This document shows positions 1 through 5,397 of a stretch of 6,381 nt of DNA, in pieces (within the stretch, counting starts at the first letter, position 1; each line of letters opens with the position of its first letter). The translations under genes were made by a program, and so were the position numbers. The DNA comes from Clostridia bacterium (GTDB lineage: Bacteria; Bacillota; Clostridia; Oscillospirales; RGIG577). The notes under the pieces were generated by a model. The model saw only the letters and a program-made list of their open reading frames with translations, did no database searches and was not told the DNA's origin. Location: positions 1 to 6,381 of the forward strand of contig JAFOLN010000194.1 of the NCBI GenBank assembly GCA_017419325.1, written 5' to 3'.

Positions 1-1
1 C

Positions 2-124
2 GGAGGAAGCGCGGGCGGCTTTTATGAAAAGCTTGAGGCGGCAAAGGATAAGGGCGCGCGCCTTGTTGTAATAGGACGCCCGAAGGACGGGGAGGGGCTT
101 ACGCTTTCGGAAGCCGTGAGCCTT
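2..124 (+). other. cbiJ: Segment encoding the CbiJ/CobK-like C-terminus, in frame with CbiE
   Basis: The translated segment has a glycine-rich turn (GGSAGGFYEKL), an amphipathic helix (EKLEAAKDKGA), a buried strand (RLVVIGRP) and a last short helix (LTLSEAVSLIS). That order matches the end of precorrin-6A reductases, where a TKxSG-type glycine motif is followed by a helix and a V-I-x-R-P strand. No stop codon separates it from the CbiE start motif at about 161. Only some 40 residues are visible of a domain usually near 250, so the identification rests on this short match and on the neighbouring pathway genes. The reductase active site cannot be checked here. Confidence 0.75.
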
Positions 125-1375
125 ATTTCGTCACGCACGGGGGTGAAAAGCAGGCCTCACGTATCCATCGTAGGCATGGGCATGGGAAGCCGCAAAACGC
201 TTACGGGCGAGGCGATGCGCGCCCTTTCGGACGCGGAGTGCATTGTCGGCGCGAAGCGGCTTATACGCGCCGCGGCTTTTGCCGGAAAGCCATGCCATGA
301 GGCGGTATCGGCAGATGACATAGCCGCGTTCATTTCGAGTCACGGCGAATACAGCCGATTCGCGGCGGTAATGTCGGGCGACGCCGGATTTTACAGCGGC
401 GCAAAGAAGCTTGTATCGAAGCTGTCGTTTTGCGACGTAAAGGTTACAGCGGGCATAAGCAGCATTTCGTATCTCTGTGCCGCGCTGGGAACGTCATATG
501 ACGACGCGGTCACTGTAAGCCTCCACGGAAGAAGCGCTGATGTAGTGAAAAAAGTAAGAGAAAACCGCCGCACTTTTGTGCTTCTCGGCGGCGAAAATAC
601 GGCGCAGGCAGTGTGTGAAAGACTTTCCCGGGCGGGACTTGGATATGTCCGCGTGAGCATCGGCGAACGGCTCGGATACGACGACGAAAGACTCACCAAG
701 GGCACGGCCGAGGAGCTTAAAAACGGCGCGTATGACCCGCTGTGTGCGGCGCTTATAGAAAACGACCGCGCCGGAAAGCGCGTTTCATACGGACTGCCCG
801 ACTTGGATTTCCTTCGGGGAGACGCCGACGGGAAAATCGTACCCATGACAAAAAGCGAGGTTCGCGCTGTGTGCCTTTCAAAGCTTGAACTGTCATCCGA
901 CAGCGTGCTTTGGGATATAGGCGCGGGCACAGGCTCCGTATCCGTTGAGGCTGCCCGCATTATGGAGGACGGGCACGTATACGCAATAGAGAAGCGGGAG
1001 GACGCGGCGTTCCTTATAGAAAAGAACAGCGAACGCTTCGGCACAAAAAACCTTACCGTTATAAGGGGGGAGGCTCCAAAAGCGTGTGAAGGGCTCCCCG
1101 TGCCGACCCACGCCTTTATAGGAGGCAGCGAGGGAAGACTTTCCGATATATTCGATATGCTTTTAAAGAAGAATCCCCGCGTTCGCATCGTTTCCACTGC
1201 CGTTTCTCTCGAAACGGCGGCGCAGATGGGCGAAATCATGAAAAAATACGGCTTTACGACTGCGGAAACGGTGCTCATAACCGCGGCGCGTGGAAAAAGA
1301 GCGGGAGAGCATACGCTTATGCGCTCCGAGAACCCGATATACATATTCACGATGCAGACGGAGGAAGCCTTATGA
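2..1375 (+). CDS. cbiET: CbiJ (C-terminal part)-CbiE-CbiT fusion, 5'-partial: cobalt-precorrin-6A reductase / C5-methyltransferase / C15-methyltransferase (decarboxylating)
   Basis: The frame is open from the window edge. The first 38 codons (2-115) read like the C-terminus of CbiJ/CobK (SAGGFYEKLEAAK, then LVVIGRP). The rest is numbered here from the GTG at 116. CbiE, the cobalt-precorrin-6B C5-methyltransferase, spans about residues 15-205, with the tetrapyrrole-methylase start VSIVGMGMG (16-24), LTGEA (29-33) and SGDAGFYSGA (87-96). CbiT, the C15-methyltransferase and C12-acetate decarboxylase, spans about 225-419, with GLPDLDFLR (226-234), PMTKSEVRA (243-251) and the SAM-binding loop WDIGAGTGSVSVE (266-278). 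Both are cytoplasmic and act in sequence on cobalt-precorrin-6B. The GTG at 116 is only the first possible start in the visible frame. It has no well-spaced Shine-Dalgarno: the purine run at 89-97 lies 18 nt away. The ATG at 176 would cut into the glycine-rich motif. I therefore favour a continuous fusion protein. The CbiE and CbiT assignments are secure; the fusion is strongly suggested but the CbiJ part is mostly outside the window. Confidence 0.9.
   Translation, partial: GGSAGGFYEKLEAAKDKGARLVVIGRPKDGEGLTLSEAVSLISSRTGVKSRPHVSIVGMGMGSRKTLTGEAMRALSDAECIVGAKRLIRAAAFAGKPCHEAVSADDIAAFISSHGEYSRFAAVMSGDAGFYSGAKKLVSKLSFCDVKVTAGISSISYLCAALGTSYDDAVTVSLHGRSADVVKKVRENRRTFVLLGGENTAQAVCERLSRAGLGYVRVSIGERLGYDDERLTKGTAEELKNGAYDPLCAALIENDRAGKRVSYGLPDLDFLRGDADGKIVPMTKSEVRAVCLSKLELSSDSVLWDIGAGTGSVSVEAARIMEDGHVYAIEKREDAAFLIEKNSERFGTKNLTVIRGEAPKACEGLPVPTHAFIGGSEGRLSDIFDMLLKKNPRVRIVSTAVSLETAAQMGEIMKKYGFTTAETVLITAARGKRAGEHTLMRSENPIYIFTMQTEEAL
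1360..1364 (+). promoter_or_regulatory. Ribosome binding site for cbiB, inside the 3' end of cbiET
   Basis: GGAGG lies 7 nt before the ATG at 1372. That ATG overlaps the cbiET stop as ATGA. The site fixes the cbiB start and suggests translational coupling between the two genes. Confidence 0.7.
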
Positions 1376-2334
1376 TTTGGTCGCTTGCCGCTTTTGCCGC
1401 GGGCTTTTTAATAGACCTTGTCGCAGGCGACCCCCACGGCTTTCCCCATCCGGTAATACTTATGGGAAAGCTTATAGATGCGCTTCGCGGCGCGTTTCTT
1501 CGCGCATTACCAAAGACTGCGGCGGGCGAGAGGGCGGCGGGCGTCTTTATATGGATAATTACCGCCGCAGTGTCAGCTGCCCTGCCGCTTATAATTCTTA
1601 TGATATGTATGAGGATAAATCCGTGGCTCAGATTTGCCGTAGAAAGCTTCATGTGCTGGCAGATTATTGCCGTAAAGTCGCTTAAAGACGAGAGCATGAA
1701 GGTATACAGCGCGCTGTCCTCGGGCGACGTAGAGGGGGCAAGATATAACGTATCCATGATAGTGGGACGCGACACCGACAGGCTGGACGAGGCCGGGATA
1801 GCCCGCGCGGCGGTTGAAACTGTGGCGGAGAATACGTCGGACGGAGCTGTCGCGCCCATGTTCTTTCTCATGCTTGGCGGCGCGCCTCTGGGCTTTTTCT
1901 ATAAGGCTGCGAATACGATGGACTCAATGCTCGGCTATACAGACCCGCCGTTTAAGAATATAGGGATGTTTTCGGCTAAGGCCGACGATGTTTTAAACTT
2001 CATCCCCGCCCGCATTTCCGCGGTGCTTATGCTGGCCGCGGGCGCAATTCTGGGTCTTGACGTAAAAGGCGGGGCGCGAATATTTCTTAGGGACCGATAT
2101 AACCACAAAAGCCCCAATTCAGCGCAGACGGAATCCGTATGCGCCGGGCTTTTGGGCATTCGTCTTGCGGGGGACGCGTGGTATCACGGCGTGCTCCATG
2201 AAAAGCCGTTCATAGGTGACGCGAAAAGAGACGTTGAAAGCGAGGACATACGGCGCGCCTGCCGCATTCTTTACGTCACGGCGGCAATTTCGTTTTTGGT
2301 GTTCGCGGCGATAAAGCTTATAATTATCTTGTAA
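1372..2334 (+). CDS. cbiB: CbiB, adenosylcobinamide-phosphate synthase (membrane protein)
   Basis: CbiB condenses adenosylcobyric acid with (R)-1-aminopropan-2-ol O-phosphate to give adenosylcobinamide phosphate, at the cytoplasmic membrane. The 320-residue length is typical. Family motifs appear in order: DLVAGDPHGFPHPVILMGK (15-33), YNVSMIVGRDT (125-135), AAVETVAENTSDGAVAP (146-162), YKAANTMDSMLGY (177-189) and SPNSAQTESVCAGLLGI (247-263). Hydrophobic segments fit an integral membrane protein: about 1-18, 56-80, 160-176, 210-229 and 299-320. The start is set by GGAGG at 1360-1364 and the ATGA overlap with cbiET. The adjacent downstream gene, cobD, makes its aminopropanol-phosphate substrate, so the two consecutive genes serve one step. 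The protein should not be confused with the CobD decarboxylase next to it; in aerobic-pathway nomenclature CbiB itself is called CobD. Confidence 0.95.
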   Translation: MIWSLAAFAAGFLIDLVAGDPHGFPHPVILMGKLIDALRGAFLRALPKTAAGERAAGVFIWIITAAVSAALPLIILMICMRINPWLRFAVESFMCWQIIAVKSLKDESMKVYSALSSGDVEGARYNVSMIVGRDTDRLDEAGIARAAVETVAENTSDGAVAPMFFLMLGGAPLGFFYKAANTMDSMLGYTDPPFKNIGMFSAKADDVLNFIPARISAVLMLAAGAILGLDVKGGARIFLRDRYNHKSPNSAQTESVCAGLLGIRLAGDAWYHGVLHEKPFIGDAKRDVESEDIRRACRILYVTAAISFLVFAAIKLIIIL

Positions 2335-2340
2335 GGGAGA
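2333..2340 (+). promoter_or_regulatory. Ribosome binding site for cobD
   Basis: AAGGGAGA overlaps the cbiB TAA stop and lies 5 nt before the ATG at 2346. The cbiB-cobD gap is only 11 nt, so there is no room for a separate promoter or terminator. Confidence 0.65.
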
Positions 2341-2345
2341 AGAAA

Positions 2346-3407
2346 ATGCTCTATAAGACAGACAATCCCCACGGGGGCGACATATACGGGGGCGGCATAC
2401 GGCTCGACTTTTCCTCGAACGTAAACCCGCTGGGCGCGCCCGAAAGCGTTATTGAGGCCGTGCGCCTCGCGTCACAGCGGATCCACCTTTACCCAGACCC
2501 ATACTGCCGAGCCCTTCGTGCGGCGCTGGCCGAATATGAGAAGGCGTCCGAGGATCACATAATATGCGGAAACGGCGCATCGGAGCTCATTTACGCGTAC
2601 TGCAGCGCGCTGTCACCGCGAACCGCCGTTATGCCCGCGCCGACGTTTTCCGAATACGAGCGGGCGCTTATGCGGGAGGGGTGCGCCGTTTTCAGATACG
2701 TTCTTTCAAGGGAGAACGATTTTGCGCTCGATGCGGGGTTTTTGGACTTCGTAAGAGAAAAACGCCCCGACGCGGTGTTTTTATGCCGCCCGAATAATCC
2801 CACGGGACGACTTTCGGATGAGGGGCTTATAAAAGAAATACTTAAGCTTACAAAAAGCCTCGGAGCCGCGCTTTTTTTGGACGAGTGCTTCCTTGATATG
2901 ACCGACTCGGGGCGAAGCTTCGCGGAATACGCTTCCGAATACCCGAATCTGTTTGTTTTAAAGGCATTCACAAAGAATTTCGGCATGGCGGGACTGCGTC
3001 TGGGCTACGCTATTACAAGCGACAGCAAGCTTTTATCAAAAATGTCTTATGAGACGCACCCGTGGAACGTGTCGACAGTTGCGCAGGAGGCGGGAGCAGC
3101 CGCGCTTCGTGAGGGCGAATTTCTTGAAAAAACGCGCCGTCTTATAAAAACCGAACGGGCATGGCTCAAAAAAAGACTTGAGGGGCTTCGGTTTTACGTA
3201 TGCCCGTCGGACACGAACTTTCTTCTTTTTTATGGGAAGACCGGGCTTCATGCGAGCCTCAGACGGCGCGGCATCGCAATAAGAGACTGCAGCGGCTTTT
3301 TCGGTCTCGGCGAGGGCTGGTACAGGATATCAGTAAGGACGCATCAGGAAAACGAGGCGCTTATATGCGCGATTCGGGAGGTTTTAAAGGAGAACGGCCA
3401 TGGCTAA
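2346..3407 (+). CDS. cobD: CobD, PLP-dependent L-threonine-O-3-phosphate decarboxylase
   Basis: CobD decarboxylates L-threonine phosphate to (R)-1-aminopropan-2-ol O-phosphate, the linker that CbiB attaches to the corrinoid. It is a soluble fold-type I enzyme of the class I/II aminotransferase family. The family opening HGGDIYGGG with DFSSNVNPLG (21-30) is present, as is the glycine loop GNGASELIY (75-83). RPNNPTG (148-154) contains the PLP-contacting Asn. LFLDECFLD (176-184) carries the Asp that pairs with the pyridine nitrogen. The predicted Schiff-base lysine is K210 in AFTKNFGMAGLRLGY, and R218 and R331 are likely phosphate or carboxylate ligands. At 353 residues it is of normal length, with no added C-terminal domain. 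Histidinol-phosphate aminotransferase is the main alternative, but the N-terminal HGGD motif and the cbiB/cbiP neighbours argue for CobD. Serine phosphate as substrate, as in norcobamide producers, cannot be excluded from sequence alone. Confidence 0.93.
   Translation: MLYKTDNPHGGDIYGGGIRLDFSSNVNPLGAPESVIEAVRLASQRIHLYPDPYCRALRAALAEYEKASEDHIICGNGASELIYAYCSALSPRTAVMPAPTFSEYERALMREGCAVFRYVLSRENDFALDAGFLDFVREKRPDAVFLCRPNNPTGRLSDEGLIKEILKLTKSLGAALFLDECFLDMTDSGRSFAEYASEYPNLFVLKAFTKNFGMAGLRLGYAITSDSKLLSKMSYETHPWNVSTVAQEAGAAALREGEFLEKTRRLIKTERAWLKKRLEGLRFYVCPSDTNFLLFYGKTGLHASLRRRGIAIRDCSGFFGLGEGWYRISVRTHQENEALICAIREVLKENGHG
3386..3393 (+). promoter_or_regulatory. Ribosome binding site for cbiP, inside cobD
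   Basis: AAAGGAGA lies within the last codons of cobD, 6 nt before the ATG at 3400. It selects this start, which overlaps the cobD stop by 8 nt in a different frame. Confidence 0.7.
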
Positions 3408-4860
3408 GAACATAATGATACAGGGCACCATGTCGAACGCGGGAAAAAGCCTCATCGCGGCGGCGCTTTGCAGAATATTTATGCAGGACGGCCTTAAAGC
3501 CGCGCCGTTTAAAAGTCAGAACATGTCGCTTAATTCATTTGTTGCCTCGGACGGCGGCGAGATGGGGAGGGCGCAGGCAGTGCAGGCGCAGGCGGCGGGC
3601 ATCGAGCCCGACGTGAGGATGAACCCCATACTTTTAAAGCCCACGACGGACATGGGAAGTCAGGTCATAGTGGGGGGGCGAGTCACAGGAAATATGCGGG
3701 CGGCGGAGTATTTTAAAAGAAAACGTGAGTTCATTCCCGATATCATGGAGGCGTATAACAGCCTCGCGCGGGAATACGACGTTATAGTAATCGAAGGCGC
3801 GGGAAGTCCCGCCGAGATAAACTTAAACCGTGACGACATCGTAAACATGGGCCTTGCGCGCATGGTGGACGCGCCCGTGCTGCTTGCGGGCGACATCGAC
3901 CGCGGCGGCGTTTTTGCCCAGCTTTACGGCACCGTGGCGCTTCTCTCCGCAGACGAACGCGCCCGCGTTAAGGCGACGGTCATAAACAAATTCAGAGGGG
4001 ATCGCGCCATACTTGAGCCGGGGCTCGAAATGCTTAAAAAACTCTGCGGCGTGCCCGTCGCGGGCGTCATACCGTATATGAATATAGACATTGACGACGA
4101 AGACAGCTTAACAGAACGTTTTTCCGGCTCGGAAAGACGGCTTATAGACATAGCCGTTGTGCGCCTGCCCCGCATATCGAATTTTACCGATTTTTCGCCC
4201 TTCGAGCGCTTTGAAAACGTGTCTCTTCGGTACGTTTCGCGCGCCCGTGACCTTGAGGGCGCGGACATGGTGATAATACCCGGCACGAAGAGCACACTCG
4301 AGGATTTAAAATGGATGCGAAAGCGCGGTCTTGAGGCGGCCGTGAAGCGGGCGGCCTCCCGGGGCGTACCCGTATTCGGCATATGCGGCGGCTATCAGAT
4401 GATGGGAAGAAGCATAAGTGACCCCCACGGCGCGGAAAGCGAGGAAGGGCGCTGTGTGCGCGGCATGGAGCTGCTTACGATAGACACCGTGTTTCACAAT
4501 GAAAAGATACAGACGCAGACGAGGGGCGTCTTCGGCGAGCTTGACGGCATATTCGCCCAGCTTTGCGGCCTTTCATACGAGGGCTATGAGATACACATGG
4601 GTCAAAGCGGCGAAGGCCTCCCCGCGATAACGGGCGGCGGCAATGTATACGGCACGTATATACACGGCATATTCGACTCTCCCCGCGTAAGTGAGACGAT
4701 AATATCTGCGCTGTGCCGAAAAAAGGGGATAGACCCCAATATGATTAAAACTTACGACGCGACCGGTTACAGGGAGCGTCAGTACGACATACTCGCGCAG
4801 ACGGTGAGAGAAAGCCTTGATATGGAGCTTATTTACCGCATACTTAACAGGGAGGTGTAA
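3400..4860 (+). CDS. cbiP: CbiP, adenosylcobyric acid synthase (glutamine-hydrolysing)
   Basis: CbiP uses ATP and glutamine to amidate the b, d, e and g side chains of adenosylcobyrinic acid a,c-diamide, giving adenosylcobyric acid in the cytoplasm. The N-terminal synthetase domain (about 1-240) has the dethiobiotin-synthetase-like nucleotide loop GTMSNAGKS (9-17). It also has FKSQNMSLNS (37-46), GRAQAVQAQAAG (56-67), NPILLKPTTDMGSQVI (75-90), VIEGAGSPAEINL (130-142) and GDIDRGGVFAQLYGT (164-178). A linker with RLPRISNFTDF precedes the C-terminal class I (triad) glutaminase domain (about 250-486). That domain shows PGTKST (294-299), the nucleophile C329 in GICGGYQMMG, YEIHMG (396-401) and the likely catalytic H422 in GTYIHGIFD. 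At 486 residues it is close to the usual size of about 500. The start is set by a Shine-Dalgarno inside cobD and by the canonical MAKNIMIQGT beginning. No key residue is missing. Confidence 0.97.
   Translation: MAKNIMIQGTMSNAGKSLIAAALCRIFMQDGLKAAPFKSQNMSLNSFVASDGGEMGRAQAVQAQAAGIEPDVRMNPILLKPTTDMGSQVIVGGRVTGNMRAAEYFKRKREFIPDIMEAYNSLAREYDVIVIEGAGSPAEINLNRDDIVNMGLARMVDAPVLLAGDIDRGGVFAQLYGTVALLSADERARVKATVINKFRGDRAILEPGLEMLKKLCGVPVAGVIPYMNIDIDDEDSLTERFSGSERRLIDIAVVRLPRISNFTDFSPFERFENVSLRYVSRARDLEGADMVIIPGTKSTLEDLKWMRKRGLEAAVKRAASRGVPVFGICGGYQMMGRSISDPHGAESEEGRCVRGMELLTIDTVFHNEKIQTQTRGVFGELDGIFAQLCGLSYEGYEIHMGQSGEGLPAITGGGNVYGTYIHGIFDSPRVSETIISALCRKKGIDPNMIKTYDATGYRERQYDILAQTVRESLDMELIYRILNREV
4850..4857 (+). 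promoter_or_regulatory. Ribosome binding site for cobO
   Basis: GGGAGGTG ends just before the cbiP TAA stop and lies 5 nt before the ATG at 4863. It is the strongest Shine-Dalgarno match in the window. Confidence 0.75.
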
Positions 4861-4862
4861 AT

Positions 4863-5384
4863 ATGGCGGGACTCGTTCATATTTACTGCGGCGACGGCAA
4901 GGGAAAAACGACGGCCGCCGCGGGACTTGCCATTCGTGCGGCGGGCGCCGGCATGCGCGTGGTGTTCGCACAGTTTCAAAAGGACGGCACTTCGTCGGAA
5001 ATAAAGGCGCTTGGACGCTTCGACAATATAGATGTGGAGTTCGTCGGGACGAATTACGGCTTTTACAGGAATATGAGCCCGAAAGAGAAAGAGGCGGCGG
5101 CCGAAGATTATACAAAGCTCCTTCTTAGCGTTATGAAAAAGGCGGCCGCGGGCGCGGATATGCTCGTTTTGGACGAGGTGATATCCGCGTGCAATAATCG
5201 GCTCGTGCCGGAGGAGATGCTTTGCGGGTTTATAAAGGAGAAGCCGCCCGGGCTTGAGATGGTGCTTACGGGACGCAATCCGTCACGGAAGCTTCTTTCG
5301 CTTTCGGATTACATAACAGAGATGAGAAAGATAAAGCACCCGTTCGACTGCGGCATTCCGGCAAGACGGGGCGTCGAATTCTGA
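4863..5384 (+). CDS. cobO: CobO/BtuR-type ATP:corrinoid adenosyltransferase
   Basis: The enzyme transfers the 5'-deoxyadenosyl group of ATP to Co(I) corrinoids, forming the upper axial ligand. It is soluble and acts in both de novo synthesis and salvage. The P-loop variant GDGKGKTT (10-17) starts almost at the N-terminus. VVFAQFQK (33-40), the Walker-B-like MLVLDEV (100-106), VLTGRNP (134-140) and the closing block YITEMRKIKHPFDCGIPARRG (150-170) are all family hallmarks. At 173 residues it is a short form, lacking the roughly 25-residue N-terminal extension of enterobacterial BtuR/CobA. The aromatic stretch NYGFYRN (64-70) aligns with the GFTWETQ region whose Phe and Trp help displace the lower ligand in Salmonella CobA. 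The gene starts 2 nt after cbiP. It is not the structurally unrelated PduO or EutT type. Confidence 0.95.
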   Translation: MAGLVHIYCGDGKGKTTAAAGLAIRAAGAGMRVVFAQFQKDGTSSEIKALGRFDNIDVEFVGTNYGFYRNMSPKEKEAAAEDYTKLLLSVMKKAAAGADMLVLDEVISACNNRLVPEEMLCGFIKEKPPGLEMVLTGRNPSRKLLSLSDYITEMRKIKHPFDCGIPARRGVEF

Positions 5385-5390
5385 GGGAGA
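5384..5390 (+). promoter_or_regulatory. Ribosome binding site for cobT
   Basis: AGGGAGA begins on the last base of the cobO TGA stop and lies 7 nt before the ATG at 5398. The 13-nt gap leaves no room for another signal. Confidence 0.65.
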
Positions 5391-5397
5391 TCCTTTT

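Noticed and set aside
52..61. Perfect palindrome GGCGCGCGCC near the left edge
   Set aside because: It is short, made only of G and C in GC-rich coding DNA, and has no spaced arms or poly-T tail, so there is no support for an operator or terminator.
391..1350. Long minus-strand open frame of 319 codons opposite cbiET
   Set aside because: It lies wholly opposite strong CbiE/CbiT coding sequence. Its translation is serine/arginine/proline-rich with no recognisable motif, and stops are simply rare in the antisense frame of such GC-rich DNA.
1290..1685. Plus-strand open frame of 131 codons across the cbiET-cbiB junction
   Set aside because: It overlaps two well-supported genes in a third frame and has an arginine/cysteine-rich translation with no family resemblance.
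3565..3600. Imperfect GCAGGC-type repeats in cbiP
   Set aside because: They encode the conserved CbiP motif GRAQAVQAQAAG; repeated Ala and Gln codons explain the pattern.
3672..3678. Run of seven G residues in cbiP
   Set aside because: Such runs can mark programmed slippage or sequencing error, but the CbiP frame stays intact with conserved motifs on both sides (NPILLKP before, IEGAGSPAE after), so neither is needed.
4817..5128. Plus-strand open frame of 103 codons across the cbiP-cobO junction
   Set aside because: It is an out-of-frame shadow of the CobO P-loop region and the cbiP end, with no convincing Shine-Dalgarno or domain.
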